Counted from the stretch's first letter, positions 7,551 through 17,515 are shown. The stretch is DNA of 48,029 nucleotides from Sphingomonas sp. Leaf208 (GCF_001421415.1 NZ_LMKH01000008.1:1-48029); one strand, 5' to 3'. The notes: generated by a model from the letters alone, not told the origin. A program made the numbers and translations.

Positions 7551-8573
7551 ATGCACACTGACGATGCAGACACGGTGCATTATCGCCTGCGACGCCAGAG
7601 CCGAACCCCGGCGTGGCTGGCCTTGTCCTGGCGGGCGCTGGTCGCGCTGGCACTGATCGGCATCGCGCTCGCGGTCCATTGGTTCGATCGCGACGGTCTG
7701 CGGCAAAATTCGGGCGAGCCAGTGACGTTCGCCGACATCCTGTATTTCACGATGATTACCGTGACGACGGTCGGCTATGGCGACATCGTTCCTGTGACGC
7801 AGCAGGCGCGGATGTTCGATACCTTCGTCGTGACACCGATCCGGCTGTTCGTATGGCTCATCTTTCTAGGTACCGCGTATGATTTTCTGCTCAAGGGCGT
7901 CTGGGAGAGATGGCGTATGTCGGTGATCCAGCGCCACCTCGAAGGTCATGTCGTGGTCGCGGGGTTCGGCACCAGCGGGTCTGAGGCGGTGAGCGAACTC
8001 ATCCGTCGCGGTGCGGATCCGGGTATGATCGTGGTCGTTGACGAGCGCGCCGCAGCGTTACGCACAGCGGAGAGTTGCGGCACGACAGTGATGGAGGGAA
8101 ACGCCACGCGCAATACAGCGCTAGAGGCGGCCCGTCTCTCCAGAGCCCGGGCGCTCATAGTCTCCGCAGGTCGCGATGATACCTCAATCCTTATCGTGCT
8201 GACGGCGAGACGTATTGCGCCTGATCTACCTATCAGCGTGGTGATCCGATCAGAGGACAACGAAGCTATCGCGCGCCAAGCAGGGGCAAACGTGGTCATT
8301 AACCCGGCCAGCTTTGCCGGCCTCCTGCTCGCTGGCTCCACGCACGGCGCTCATACCGCAGAATACATGGCCGATCTTGCCGCCTCCGGCGGTCGGGTCG
8401 TCCTGCGCGAACGCGAAGTTTCTGCCGAGGAAGTGGGCAAGCCGCTTGCTGACATCACCACCGGGCTCGGTCATCGCATCTATCGCGGGCAGCAGGATTT
8501 CTGCTTTTGGGAACCTGAAGCAAGTCGTCTGGAAGTGGGCGATATCATTGTCGAGGTCGTCCCCCGCCGCTGA
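7551..8573 (+). CDS. Two-TM potassium channel with RCK/TrkA-N domain
   Basis: A 340-residue channel subunit. The N-terminus has one membrane helix (about 24-44), then the pore loop with the K+ selectivity filter TVGYGD (73-78) and a second helix. A cytoplasmic RCK domain follows: 'HVVVAGFGTSGSE' is the Rossmann GxGxxG nucleotide loop. The C-terminal part (about 270-340) resembles a TrkA-C ligand domain. It likely forms a tetrameric gated K+ channel that adjusts membrane potential. It starts 73 bp after rodA and may be co-transcribed with nhaA and rodA. The substrate call rests on the canonical filter; its physiological trigger cannot be read from the sequence. Confidence 0.88.
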   Translation: MHTDDADTVHYRLRRQSRTPAWLALSWRALVALALIGIALAVHWFDRDGLRQNSGEPVTFADILYFTMITVTTVGYGDIVPVTQQARMFDTFVVTPIRLFVWLIFLGTAYDFLLKGVWERWRMSVIQRHLEGHVVVAGFGTSGSEAVSELIRRGADPGMIVVVDERAAALRTAESCGTTVMEGNATRNTALEAARLSRARALIVSAGRDDTSILIVLTARRIAPDLPISVVIRSEDNEAIARQAGANVVINPASFAGLLLAGSTHGAHTAEYMADLAASGGRVVLREREVSAEEVGKPLADITTGLGHRIYRGQQDFCFWEPEASRLEVGDIIVEVVPRR

Positions 8574-8696
8574 CAAACGCGTGTACCAAAGCCTTGACGA
8601 TACCGTCAGCCAGCGCGGGAGGTAAGTATTCGTCAGTGGCAGCAGGTCGCATGATCACGCTCATCAGGCGATGCTACGCCATGCCCTTCTGATGTA

Positions 8697-10463
8697 TCAT
8701 GCTTCACCGAACATCTCCCGTTGGGCCTTGTCCAGTTCCTCGGCGTAGCGTCTTCGCACGTAGGACTCCGACAAGACGCCAAGCACATCGCCGTCTCGGG
8801 AAGCGACGGCCATTTCGTCAGCGCCCGCGGCATCAAAGGCAGCCATTACAGCCTTTATGTCAGCATCAGGCGACAGCACTTCTTGTCGGTGAATTGCCAG
8901 CGTGCCGACCGGGTCGGTCAAGATAACACCTTCGGCAAAGGCGCTGGCGGTCTGGACTATACCGGCATAGCGATCCCGATCGTCGATTACGACGACGCGA
9001 CTGGTCGATCCCAGAGGAAACAGGCGGCGAAATTCGGCGACGGTGATCCGCGCAGGCGTCGCTCGCTCCACCTTTCGCATCATGCGTCCGGCAGTCAAGG
9101 TTCGAACCCAGCCGACATCGCGCGCGCTCTTGATCGTCTCGCCACGAAGATGAAGCCGCCACGTCGAAAACGAGTAGCCGAACGTCTCGCGGACGATGGT
9201 GGAGGACACCAGTGCCGCTGCGATCGTAGCACCTGCAAGCGAGAAATCATGTGTCGCCTCCAGCACCAGCATCGCCATCGTCATCGGACCGCCGACGACC
9301 GCGACCGCCAGAGCGGCCATCCCGACTAGCGCCGCATTCTGGGGATCGACCAGCGATTGCCCGGCAATCCAGCCCAATCCTCCCGCATAAAGCTGGCCAA
9401 GTAGGCTGCCCAGGAACAGCGAGGCGAAAAACAGCCCACCCCGGAAACCGAAGCCGAGCGAAATGACCGACGCCGCGCTCTTCATGATGAAAATGGCAGC
9501 AAGGATCGTGAGAGGGACGCCATAGGCGAGGTCGATGTGAAGCGCGCCGTGTCCCGCAGACAGCACCTGCGGCGTCAGCCAAGCGAGGGGTATCAGCAGC
9601 ACGCCCCCGACGATCGGTCGCCATGACGTGCGGACAGGCATGCGCCGTGTCAGTGCCTCGACCTCGGCGACAGCGCGCATCAGTATGATTCCGGTTGCCG
9701 CGGCAATGGCGCCCAACCCGGCATAGATGAGGTAATGATGCGTCTGCACCTGCTCGGCGACCGTAGCATTGACGAGATACGGTTGCGCACCGAACGCCTG
9801 CGCGACGAGGACGCCCGATAGCGACGCTGCGGCGACGGGAGCTATCGCGGCCGGGGTATAAGCACCGATAACGATTTCGAAGGCGTAGAATGCGCCGGCC
9901 AGCGGCGCGCCGAACGCGCCTGCGATAGCGGCGCCGGTGCCTGCGCCGACGAGTATCCGCAGATCGGCGCGGCGGAGCTTGAACCATCCTCCGGCGATCG
10001 AGGCGATGACCCCGCCAAGTTGGGCGTAGGCCGCCTCAAGCCCGACCGATGCACCGAAGCCGTTCGAGATGATCGTTTGACCGGAAATGACGAGGCTGTC
10101 GCTCCGCGACATGCGACCGCCATGCAATGCATTCGCCTCGACGGCGTCAACCATGTGTCGTGCTCGCGCTTTCGTGATCCAGGAGAAGAGTGCCAGCACG
10201 ACACCGCCGAGCGGTAAAGCGAGCAGCGCCAGCAACGGTATCGCTGGTGTCGCGCTCAACCGCTGGCCGTTCGGAAGATCGAAAAGTAGGTGCTGTATCG
10301 TTCGCGCAACGGCACCCTGCAAGACGCTCAGCAGACCCGCAGCACCGCCGATCACAACCGCCAGCAAAATTAGGACCCCCTCGCTTGCGCGCAGGCGCTG
10401 GCGCATCCATGATGTGGCCGACCGTATGGCTGTGATGTCCACGCTCAAGCGCCCATGGTCCAA
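8697..10463 (-). CDS. CLC-family chloride channel/transporter with CBS domains
   Basis: A 588-residue CLC protein, distinct from the two fluoride exporters. The membrane part (about 30-430) contains the variant filter 'GASVGLEAAYAQLGG', where the gating Glu sits in GLEA rather than GREGP, and 'GFGFRGGLFFASLFLGSLLG', equivalent to the GxFxP segment. The C-terminal 150 residues carry a pair of CBS-like repeats ('VVVIDDRDRYAGIV', 'VASRDGDVLGVLSES'), which bind adenine nucleotides in relatives. It probably moves chloride or a similar anion. The annotated start is TTG (10463). A small membrane ORF precedes it by 16 bp on the same strand. Confidence 0.85.
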   Translation of the reverse strand: MDHGRLSVDITAIRSATSWMRQRLRASEGVLILLAVVIGGAAGLLSVLQGAVARTIQHLLFDLPNGQRLSATPAIPLLALLALPLGGVVLALFSWITKARARHMVDAVEANALHGGRMSRSDSLVISGQTIISNGFGASVGLEAAYAQLGGVIASIAGGWFKLRRADLRILVGAGTGAAIAGAFGAPLAGAFYAFEIVIGAYTPAAIAPVAAASLSGVLVAQAFGAQPYLVNATVAEQVQTHHYLIYAGLGAIAAATGIILMRAVAEVEALTRRMPVRTSWRPIVGGVLLIPLAWLTPQVLSAGHGALHIDLAYGVPLTILAAIFIMKSAASVISLGFGFRGGLFFASLFLGSLLGQLYAGGLGWIAGQSLVDPQNAALVGMAALAVAVVGGPMTMAMLVLEATHDFSLAGATIAAALVSSTIVRETFGYSFSTWRLHLRGETIKSARDVGWVRTLTAGRMMRKVERATPARITVAEFRRLFPLGSTSRVVVIDDRDRYAGIVQTASAFAEGVILTDPVGTLAIHRQEVLSPDADIKAVMAAFDAAGADEMAVASRDGDVLGVLSESYVRRRYAEELDKAQREMFGEA

Positions 10464-10479
10464 TACACGGCGCGGCGCT

Positions 10480-10668
10480 TCAATCGGGATCGTGCAGGAG
10501 CGCGGCGAACATGACCAAGGCGATAGCGCCGCTCAGGATCCAGAGCAGCACGGAACTGGTCCATGTTGTTGCCCATCCAGCACCGGTGATGCTCGCCAGC
10601 AACACAATGATGAGCGACGGCACAAAGAGAGGAGAGCGGGGCAGGCGCATGGCGCCGGTTAAACCCAA
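10480..10668 (-). CDS. Small two-TM membrane protein
   Basis: A 62-residue protein with two hydrophobic segments ('LFVPSLIIVLLASITGAGWA' and 'LLWILSGAIALVMFAALL'). I do not recognise a family. It ends 16 bp before the CLC gene on the same strand, so it may be an accessory or leader gene of that unit. The composition is typical of a real membrane protein, but the short length keeps confidence moderate. Confidence 0.5.
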   Translation of the reverse strand: MGLTGAMRLPRSPLFVPSLIIVLLASITGAGWATTWTSSVLLWILSGAIALVMFAALLHDPD

Positions 10669-10807
10669 GTCCTCGTCCCGGCTATACCGATCTCGGTGGT
10701 GGCGACTTCGCTGATAACGGATCCGACATCACTGCGCCGAGCCGAGTGCGCTGCGGGTCGAAGCCGATGTGATCCGGTTCCGCTTCCCGAGCAGGCGGTT
10801 ACAAGAC

Positions 10808-11917
10808 GTGAAAAGGGAAGCCTCGTTGCCATTTGCATTACTATGTCGCTGCGTTGGGATCGTTGCAGGTCTGTCCGGGCTTGCAGCTTGCGTTCCCGCC
10901 GGACGACAGCCCGTTTCGCCCGCATCCGTACCGATTACCGTGCAGACGACCACGCCTGCCCGAATACCGCCAAAGCCGGTGCAAAGGCGCGCCCAGCCCT
11001 CGGCTGACCTGCTCAACGCCGTCCAGGCGCTTGGCGCAAGCTTCAAGGGTGAGGCTGGCATCAGCGTCCGTGATATCGACGAGGGTTGGGTTGTTGCCTG
11101 GGCAGGAGACAGTCCTCGCCCGCAGCAAAGCGTGAGTAAGTTCTGGGTCGCCATCGCTGTCATGGATGCGGTTGACCGAGGCCGACTGTCACTCAGCGAT
11201 CCGGTGACGGTTACGAGGTCTGACCTCACCGTGTTCCACCAGCCAATCCGGACGCTCGTCGGAAAAGACGGATACAAGACGACGATCGGCGAGCTGCTGC
11301 GCGGGGCGATGACGCGCAGCGACAACACCTGCAACGACGTGCTTCTGTGGCGCGTCGGTGGCCCCGCTGCGATCAACCGGATGCTTGCAGAGAAGGAGAT
11401 TGCGGGCGTCAGGTTCGGCCCGGGAGAGCGGCAGTTACAGGCTCGTACTGCCGGACTGGAATGGCGGTCGGAGTGGGCTGGCGGCTGGGGATTCCTTCAG
11501 GCTCGCGCAGCGATGACCTATGAAGCGCGCGACAAGGCGCTGCGCCGCTACCTCGCCGATCCGCTCGATGGCGCCTCAGCTAATGGCGTCACGCTCGGCT
11601 TATCGCTGCTCGCTCAGGGCAAGCTTCTGAGCGCGCGCTCGACCGCCTCGCTGCTGACGTTGATGCGATCCAGCAAGACCGGTCCGCTTCGTCTCAAGTC
11701 CGGCCTTCGGCCCGGCTGGACGCTCGCGCACAAGACGGGGACGGGCCAGGATCTCGGTACTTTATCGACCGGCTATAATGACGTGGGCTTGCTCGTCGCT
11801 CCCGACGGGCATCGGTATGCGGTCGCGGTGATGATCGCGAGCACCCGGCAACCAATCCCCGTGCGGATGCGGCTTATGGGCGACGTTACACGCGCCGTCG
11901 TGGCGGCGACTCGGTAA
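10808..11917 (+). CDS. Class A-type serine beta-lactamase, lipoprotein
   Basis: A class A beta-lactamase-like serine hydrolase. The catalytic motifs are in order: SVSK (S70-x-x-K73), 'RSDNT' (SDN, 130-132) and 'HKTGTG' (KTG, 234-236). Counting from SDN, a Glu falls exactly at Ambler position 166 in 'GERQLQ', giving ExxLQ where ExxLN is usual. The region between there and KTG is longer than normal. From GTG 10808 the protein is 369 residues with a lipoprotein signal (KRE..., then a lipobox LAAC), so it should be anchored in the outer membrane facing the periplasm. A GTG at 10769 would add 13 residues. Hydrolysis of beta-lactams is likely but the Asn170-to-Gln change makes the spectrum uncertain. 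Confidence 0.82.
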   Translation: MKREASLPFALLCRCVGIVAGLSGLAACVPAGRQPVSPASVPITVQTTTPARIPPKPVQRRAQPSADLLNAVQALGASFKGEAGISVRDIDEGWVVAWAGDSPRPQQSVSKFWVAIAVMDAVDRGRLSLSDPVTVTRSDLTVFHQPIRTLVGKDGYKTTIGELLRGAMTRSDNTCNDVLLWRVGGPAAINRMLAEKEIAGVRFGPGERQLQARTAGLEWRSEWAGGWGFLQARAAMTYEARDKALRRYLADPLDGASANGVTLGLSLLAQGKLLSARSTASLLTLMRSSKTGPLRLKSGLRPGWTLAHKTGTGQDLGTLSTGYNDVGLLVAPDGHRYAVAVMIASTRQPIPVRMRLMGDVTRAVVAATR

Positions 11918-11959
11918 TCGGCGAGAGCCGTCGATCTGCGCGCTCTGAATCAGCAATCC

Positions 11960-12859
11960 CTAGCGATCAGCCGCGCCCGCGGTGGTGACGTTCCAGGTCG
12001 CGAGTATCTTGCCTGTCCGGGGGTTGTCGATCGCTACCTCGTCCATCGTCACGCCGACGACGCAGATCGGGCGCTGTTCGGCCCCAGCAGGCTGGCGACA
12101 GGACACCGGCCCCTGACCCGGTATGTTGGCGATCCGCCCATTTATCCGGATCTGGAAACCGTGCTCCGCCTGCACTTCGGCAGGTTCTATGCGGACGACC
12201 GTTTCATACGGCTTGCCGTTACGCTGGCCCTGTCGCGCGCCGTCGCCGTCGAAGAATTGAGCAATCGCCAGCGTCTGCCCCGGAAGCATAACGGCATCCG
12301 TTCCAGCCGGCGCCGGATTGTCCTGTGTCGCGGGACACGCCTCGCTGGCGGTCCAGGGTCGTGGAATCCAGAATCCCTCAACGGGATCCTCTGAGGTCGT
12401 TTGGCCCGCGGCATCGAGGATGTCGGCCCTCGTCCAAACGACCGGGGCAACGTGCACGCGGAGCGCCTTGGTCGTCTGATCATAGCGCCAGCGCATCGCG
12501 ACATCGCTTCCCGTTTCGGCCGGTCCCCGACAGCCGAACGGAAGCCGCAGTTCGAAACGTTGCCCGGCAGTGTCGGCAATCGAACCGGGAATAGTCTGGC
12601 CCGACGCGGTCGCATCTGCTGCCTGTGCGGCCAGCGCTATGAGATCGGCGCGCGTCTTTACTGATTTGTCAGGCGTCGAGGGGGCGGCCGGTTCGCGCGC
12701 AACGTCGGGAGTGTCCGCCATTGATTTTGCAACAACTGGCTCCACGCTGCGCGGTGACGTTCCGCGCCCGATCAAAAACCCGGTCCCGCCAACAGCTAGA
12801 GCGACCGCGATACCGCCGGCCAGGGCAAGACGACTTTTCCGCAAGGTTGGCTCATCCAT
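11960..12859 (-). CDS. Membrane-anchored protein of unknown function
   Basis: A 299-residue protein I do not recognise. From ATG 12859 it has one N-terminal membrane helix ('RLALAGGIAVALAVGGTGFLI'), a low-complexity linker rich in Ala/Pro/Asp, and then a globular domain with four or more Cys residues ('PFGCRG', 'SEACPAT', 'GPVSCRQ', 'RPICVVG'), probably paired as disulfides in the periplasm. The open frame extends 20 residues upstream, but the Met just before the Arg/Lys and the helix is the natural start. It is transcribed away from the SLC13 permease across a 116-bp shared promoter region. Confidence 0.7.
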   Translation of the reverse strand: MDEPTLRKSRLALAGGIAVALAVGGTGFLIGRGTSPRSVEPVVAKSMADTPDVAREPAAPSTPDKSVKTRADLIALAAQAADATASGQTIPGSIADTAGQRFELRLPFGCRGPAETGSDVAMRWRYDQTTKALRVHVAPVVWTRADILDAAGQTTSEDPVEGFWIPRPWTASEACPATQDNPAPAGTDAVMLPGQTLAIAQFFDGDGARQGQRNGKPYETVVRIEPAEVQAEHGFQIRINGRIANIPGQGPVSCRQPAGAEQRPICVVGVTMDEVAIDNPRTGKILATWNVTTAGAADR

Positions 12860-12975
12860 TGCGTACAGATAGCAAAACAAGCCAAATTCGCATACCCGGT
12901 TGCTATGCCTACGATCCACATCGCGATGGCCATGTTGCTCAGCTGTTGCAGCTTTTTGGCTTTACGGAAGTCAAC

Positions 12976-14277
12976 ATGACGATCGATCAGGTCCTGACCT
13001 TGATCGTGCTGGTCGCGATCGTCGCGGCCCTGATCTGGGACAAAGTGCGCTCGGACGTCGTAGCGCTGAGCGGTGCTGCCGTCCTGCTGATCACAGGCGT
13101 CGTACGCCCGATCGAGGTGCAGGGCGCCTTTGCAAGCCCCGCGATCATCGCGCTCGCTTCGTTATTTGTCATCGCCTACGCGCTTGAGTTGTCGGGGCTC
13201 CTCGACCGGGCGATCGAAGCCGCAGTAAAGATGTGCAAGCGACTAGGATCGGCTGGCATCTGGCTGATGCTGGGCGCGATCGGCATAGTGTCCTGCTTCC
13301 TCAACAGTACTCCGATCGTCGTCCTGGGGGCACCAGTGGTGCGCGATGTCGCCACCGCGTTGAAGCTGCCGCCCAAACGCTATCTGATGCCGCTGTCGTA
13401 CATCACGGTTCTGACAGGCTGCTGCACGCTGATCGGCACGTCGACCAATCTGCTGGTCGACGACATGGCACGTGTGGCGGGACAGCCGCGCTTCGGCATG
13501 TTCGAAATCACGCCAGTCGGACTGCCGATGGCAGTTGCGGGCGCCATCTACCTTTTCCTGTTCTCTGGCAAACTCATGCGCGGCAGCATTGCCGATCCGG
13601 CGCCGATTGCAAACGTACGCGAGATCGATGTGCCGGGCGCGCAGATCGGAGACTCATCGCTGTTCGCGGAACATCGCCCGTTCCAGCCGATGAAGGCGGT
13701 GATCGCCTTTGGTGTCTTCGTCGGCGCGATCACAATCGCTGCGGCAGGGATCGCCCCGATCGCCGCCTCCGCCTTTACGGGCGCGGTGCTGCTCATCCTG
13801 TTGCGGGTCATTACTGCTGACGAAGCCTATGGCGGCCTGCGTCCGCAAATCCTGATCCTGATCGCAGGTATGGTCGTGATCGGCATGGCGATGGAGCAAA
13901 GCGGCCTTGCTGCAGAAGCGACCGAGGCACTGGTCGGATCGATGCAGGAGTTCGGCCCCCTGACCGCGCTAATCGTGCTCTACGGCATCACCATGGTGCT
14001 CACCGAATTGCTGTCGAACGCCACAGTCGCTGTGCTGGTGACGCCGATCGCGGTCGCGCTGGCCGAAAGTTTGGGCGTCAGCCCGCGCCCTTTCCTGGTC
14101 GCGGTAATGATGGCAGGCAGCGCGGCGTTCGCGACACCGTTCGGGTATCAAACCAACGTGATCGTCTACCAGATGGGCGGATATCGCTACATGGACTTCG
14201 TGAAGGTCGGCTTGCCGCTCAACCTTATCACCTATGCCGTCGCAATTCTTGCTATCCAGACGTTTTTCCCCTTCTGA
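12976..14277 (+). CDS. SLC13-family (DASS) anion permease
   Basis: A 433-residue permease of the divalent anion:Na+ symporter/SLC13 family with about eleven hydrophobic segments. The two Na+-site motifs are present as 'NSTPIVVLGAPVV' with 'TLIGTSTNLLVDD' and, in the second half, 'TELLSNATVAVLVTPIA' with 'ATPFGYQTNVIVY'. It lacks the central TrkA-C domains of the larger sulfur-transporter subgroup. Substrate could be sulfate, phosphate, arsenate-like oxyanions or dicarboxylates; the sequence does not decide. It sits just upstream of arsRCBH in the same direction but 290 bp away, so it is probably a separate unit. I chose ATG 12976 because upstream sequence in frame does not resemble a membrane protein. 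Confidence 0.85.
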   Translation: MTIDQVLTLIVLVAIVAALIWDKVRSDVVALSGAAVLLITGVVRPIEVQGAFASPAIIALASLFVIAYALELSGLLDRAIEAAVKMCKRLGSAGIWLMLGAIGIVSCFLNSTPIVVLGAPVVRDVATALKLPPKRYLMPLSYITVLTGCCTLIGTSTNLLVDDMARVAGQPRFGMFEITPVGLPMAVAGAIYLFLFSGKLMRGSIADPAPIANVREIDVPGAQIGDSSLFAEHRPFQPMKAVIAFGVFVGAITIAAAGIAPIAASAFTGAVLLILLRVITADEAYGGLRPQILILIAGMVVIGMAMEQSGLAAEATEALVGSMQEFGPLTALIVLYGITMVLTELLSNATVAVLVTPIAVALAESLGVSPRPFLVAVMMAGSAAFATPFGYQTNVIVYQMGGYRYMDFVKVGLPLNLITYAVAILAIQTFFPF

Positions 14278-14569
14278 CGAAGGCGGATCGTGATTTGGTC
14301 ATCCGACCATGCCCGCCTCACACGATCGGCAGGCGCGTATGGTCATTGGTCCAAGTTTCGCGCCTAGCGAACGGCCCCTGCTATGCGGTCCGGGATGCAC
14401 GGACGAGATGGTCGGTGAATAGAACCTCTACATTGGATTGGGGGTTAGGGGGGCTCTTGTATCGAACGTGGAGTGGACGGGACGGCGATCTGGAATCCAC
14501 AACAAATTGAGACGGTAGCGGACCGAATCTGAGGCTAGAAATGTCCTGTATATCCACTATCCTGGATGC
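14278..14569. promoter_or_regulatory. Intergenic region with arsR operator
   Basis: Most of this stretch shows nothing recognisable. Its end carries a dyad, ATCCA (14552-14556) and TGGAT (14563-14567), 2 bp before the arsR ATG. This is a likely ArsR operator. There is no clear Shine-Dalgarno, so arsR may be translated from a leaderless or short-leader transcript. Confidence 0.4.
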
Positions 14570-14902
14570 ATGGATAAGGGTTTAGCTATCGCTGCGCTTG
14601 CTGCGCTTGCACAGGGCACTCGGCTCGATGTGTTTAGGCTGCTGGTTCGCCACGAACCCGACGGCATGGCGGCTGGCGAAATCGCCCGCCAACTCGACGT
14701 GCCGCAAAACACCATGTCTGCGCACCTCGGCATTCTCGCGCGCGCCGGCATCGTGCGCTCGGAACGGCATAGCCGGTCGATCATCTACCGGGCCGATCGG
14801 GACGGGCTGCGCGCGCTGACGCTGTTCCTCGTCAAAGATTGCTGCGCCGGCTCGCCTGAACTGTGCGCGCCACTCCTGGCCGAACTCACTCCCTGCTGCT
14901 GA
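14570..14902 (+). CDS. arsR: ArsR-family arsenite-responsive repressor
   Basis: A 110-residue winged-helix repressor. The DNA-recognition helix is in 'GEIARQLDVPQNTMSAHLGILARAGIVRSER'. It lacks the ELCVCDL metal box of plasmid R773 ArsR. Instead it has C-terminal thiols in 'DCCAGSPELC' and a final 'TPCC', resembling the As(III) site of the Acidithiobacillus-type ArsR. Binding of arsenite or antimonite there would release DNA and induce the operon. arsC follows after 11 bp and the rest is overlapping, so it heads arsRCBH. Confidence 0.92.
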   Translation: MDKGLAIAALAALAQGTRLDVFRLLVRHEPDGMAAGEIARQLDVPQNTMSAHLGILARAGIVRSERHSRSIIYRADRDGLRALTLFLVKDCCAGSPELCAPLLAELTPCC

Positions 14903-14913
14903 AAGGACGCCCC

Positions 14914-15342
14914 GTGGCCGTCGATATCGTGATCTATCACAACCCCGAGTGCGGCACGTCGCGCAACACGCTGGCGATGATCCGCAATGCCGGCATCGAG
15001 CCGCATGCGGTCGAATATCTCAAAACTCCACCATCGCGCGCGCTGCTTGTTGAGCTGATCGATCGCGCCGGGATCACGCCGCGCGATCTGCTGCGTGAGA
15101 AGGGCACACCCTATGCGGAGCTGGGCCTGGGCGACACGTCACTGTCCGACGAAGCGCTGGTGGACGCGATGATGGCGTATCCGGTCCTCATCAACCGGCC
15201 GCTGGTCGTCTCGCCGCTCGGCGTGAAGCTGTGCCGACCTTCGGAAGCGGTCCTTGATCTGCTGCCCGAGCCGCAACAGGGTGTGTTTGCCAAGGAAGAC
15301 GGCGAAAAGGTCGTGGACGCCTCGGGTCAGCGCATCGCCTGA
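14914..15342 (+). CDS. arsC: Arsenate reductase, glutaredoxin-coupled
   Basis: A 142-residue ArsC of the glutathione/glutaredoxin class. The catalytic Cys13 is in '[12 protein letters not shown]', and the conserved '[13 protein letters not shown]'-type segment (here '[10 protein letters not shown]') and '[18 protein letters not shown]' with the substrate-binding Arg residues are present. It reduces As(V) to As(III) in the cytoplasm for export by the next gene. The start is GTG at 14914, 6 nt after GAAAGGA; the open frame extends into arsR without support. Its TGA shares one base with the arsB ATG. Confidence 0.93.
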   Translation: MAVDIVIYHNPECGTSRNTLAMIRNAGIEPHAVEYLKTPPSRALLVELIDRAGITPRDLLREKGTPYAELGLGDTSLSDEALVDAMMAYPVLINRPLVVSPLGVKLCRPSEAVLDLLPEPQQGVFAKEDGEKVVDASGQRIA

Positions 15343-16625
15343 TGCTGCTCGCGCTCGCTATCTTCGTCGCCACGATCGCGCTCGTCATCTGGCAGCCCAA
15401 GGGCCTCGGCATTGGATGGAGCGCATTGGGCGGAGCGGCGATCGCGCTGCTCGTCGGGGTCGTCTCGCTCTCAGACGTGCCTGTGGTGTGGGGCATCGTC
15501 TGGAATGCGACCGCGACGTTCGTTGCGATCATCATCGTCAGCCTGTTGCTTGATGAAGCCGGATTCTTCGAATGGGCGGCGCTCCACGTAGCCCGCTGGG
15601 GCGGGGGGCATGGTCGCCAGCTGTTCGTGCTGATCGTCCTGCTCGGCGCGGCTGTGTCGGCGCTGTTCGCCAATGACGGCGCAGCGCTGATCCTGACGCC
15701 GATCGTCATCGCGATGCTGCGCGCGCTGGGATACAAGGACAAGGCGACGCTGGCGTTCGTCATGGCTGCGGGATTCATTGCCGATACCGCCAGTCTGCCG
15801 CTGATCGTCTCCAACCTCGTCAACATCGTGTCGGCCGACTTCTTCCGGATCGGCTTTGCCGATTATGCCTCGGTGATGGTGCCGGTCGATCTGGCGTCGA
15901 TCGCCGCGACGCTGATCGCGCTGCTGCTATTCTTCCGCCGTGACATACCGGCGAATTACGATGTGGCGCAGCTTCGCACGCCCAGTGATGCGATCCGCGA
16001 CCATGCCACCTTCAAGGCAGGCTGGGTCGTTCTTGCCCTGCTGCTCGCCGGCTTCTTTCTGCTCGAACCCCTCGGCGTGCCGGTCAGCGCCGTGGCCGCT
16101 ACCGGCGCGGTCCTTCTGCTCATCATCGCCGCGCGCGGCCACGTCATCCAGACGCGCAAGGTGCTGGCCGGCGCGCCGTGGCAGGTCGTGATCTTCTCGC
16201 TCGGCATGTACCTGGTCGTCTATGGGCTGCGAAATGCTGGTTTGACCGACCAACTTGCCGGCCTGCTCGATCGCACCGCGCAAGGCGGCGTATGGGGCGC
16301 AGCGTTCGGTACCGGGATCATCGCCGCCCTGCTGTCGTCGGTGATGAACAATATGCCGACCGTGCTGGTGGGGGCGCTGTCGATCGACGCGACGCACGCC
16401 ACGGGCGCGATCAAGGAAGCGATGATCTACGCCAACGTGATCGGATGCGACCTCGGCCCGAAGATCACGCCGATCGGCTCGCTCGCGACACTGCTGTGGC
16501 TGCATGTACTCGGGCAAAAAGGCATCCGGATCGGCTGGGGCTATTACTTCAAGGTCGGCGCGACGCTAACGATTCCGGTGCTGTTGGTGACACTCGCCGC
16601 GCTCGCCATAAGGCTCAGTCTGTAA
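15342..16625 (+). CDS. arsB: ArsB arsenite efflux permease
   Basis: A 427-residue membrane protein of the ArsB/NhaD (ion transporter) superfamily with about eleven or twelve hydrophobic segments. Diagnostic stretches are '[20 protein letters not shown]', '[11 protein letters not shown]', '[13 protein letters not shown]' and '[20 protein letters not shown]'. It expels As(III) or Sb(III) driven by the proton gradient. No ArsA ATPase is encoded nearby, so it should work as a secondary transporter. It overlaps arsC by one base and arsH by one base (TAATG), so the three genes are translationally coupled. Confidence 0.94.
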   Translation: MLLALAIFVATIALVIWQPKGLGIGWSALGGAAIALLVGVVSLSDVPVVWGIVWNATATFVAIIIVSLLLDEAGFFEWAALHVARWGGGHGRQLFVLIVLLGAAVSALFANDGAALILTPIVIAMLRALGYKDKATLAFVMAAGFIADTASLPLIVSNLVNIVSADFFRIGFADYASVMVPVDLASIAATLIALLLFFRRDIPANYDVAQLRTPSDAIRDHATFKAGWVVLALLLAGFFLLEPLGVPVSAVAATGAVLLLIIAARGHVIQTRKVLAGAPWQVVIFSLGMYLVVYGLRNAGLTDQLAGLLDRTAQGGVWGAAFGTGIIAALLSSVMNNMPTVLVGALSIDATHATGAIKEAMIYANVIGCDLGPKITPIGSLATLLWLHVLGQKGIRIGWGYYFKVGATLTIPVLLVTLAALAIRLSL

Positions 16626-17368
16626 TGCCCCTTCGCACGCTCTCCGATCCTGACCATCTGCCCGCGCTCGATCGCCGCTATGCGCTCGACCGTCCCGCCC
16701 TCGGGTTGGGGGCCGGTGATCCTCCCCCGCGCATCCTGCTGCTCTACGGATCGCTTCGGGAGCGATCCTTTTCCCGGCTTTGCGTCGAGGAAGCGGCGCG
16801 CCTGCTGCAATTCTTCGGCTGCGAGACGCGCATTTTTGACCCCGCCACGCTGCCGCTGCCCGATCAGGTGACGGGGGACGATCACCCCGCCGTCCACGAG
16901 CTGCGCGAACTGTCGATATGGTCGGAAGGGCATGTGTGGTGCAGCCCCGAGCGGCACGGCCAGATTACCGGCATCATGAAGCTGCAAGTCGATCACCTGC
17001 CCCTGTCGATGGGCGGGATGCGACCGACGCAGGGCCGGACGCTCGCCGTCATGCAGGTGTCGGCCGGATCGCAGTCGTTCAACAGCGTGAACACGCTGCG
17101 CGTCTTGGGTCGCTGGATGCGGATGGCGACGATCCCCAACCAGTCGAGCGTCGCCAAGGCGTTCAACGAATTTGACGACGCCGGCCGGATGAAACCGTCC
17201 AGCTACTACGACCGGATCGTGGACGTGATGGAGGAGCTGGTGCGCTTTACGATCTTGCTACGCCCACACACCGCCCAGCTTGTCGATCGCTATTCGGAAC
17301 GGAAAGAGGCGGGGGTGCCGATCGACGCTACAATCGATCTGTCCAGCATTGCCACCTCACCTCGCTAG
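16625..17368 (+). CDS. arsH: ArsH organoarsenical oxidase / NADPH-FMN reductase
   Basis: A 247-residue flavodoxin-like ArsH. The FMN phosphate loop is '[12 protein letters not shown]' and the family core '[20 protein letters not shown]' is intact. ArsH enzymes oxidise trivalent methyl- or aryl-arsenicals to less toxic pentavalent forms using NADPH and FMN. The start at ATG 16625 overlaps the arsB stop; the longer open frame upstream is a shadow of arsB. It is the last gene of the ars operon; a res-like repeat begins 20 bp after its stop. Confidence 0.92.
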   Translation: MPLRTLSDPDHLPALDRRYALDRPALGLGAGDPPPRILLLYGSLRERSFSRLCVEEAARLLQFFGCETRIFDPATLPLPDQVTGDDHPAVHELRELSIWSEGHVWCSPERHGQITGIMKLQVDHLPLSMGGMRPTQGRTLAVMQVSAGSQSFNSVNTLRVLGRWMRMATIPNQSSVAKAFNEFDDAGRMKPSSYYDRIVDVMEELVRFTILLRPHTAQLVDRYSERKEAGVPIDATIDLSSIATSPR

Positions 17369-17388
17369 CAGGCTGATGTCGCTAAAAC

Positions 17389-17430
17389 CCTAAGTTTCGG
17401 ACGTCGCGCATGTCGCCGATTTTGCGACAG
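17389..17430 (+). repeat. Res-like 42-bp repeat, copy B
   Basis: Matches copy A (2913-2954) at 37 of 42 positions in the same orientation, 14.5 kb away. It contains TGTCGCC and TTGCGACA half-sites facing each other, the same words found in the resolvase res region. It lies just after arsH, closing the ion module. Confidence 0.62.
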
Positions 17431-17515
17431 CGGTATGGCTGAAAGGGAGAGGACTGCGGACGGTCCGCTTTCGGCGAGGCAGGCCGCGATAGCAGACATT
17501 GGGCCGCTGCCGCCT

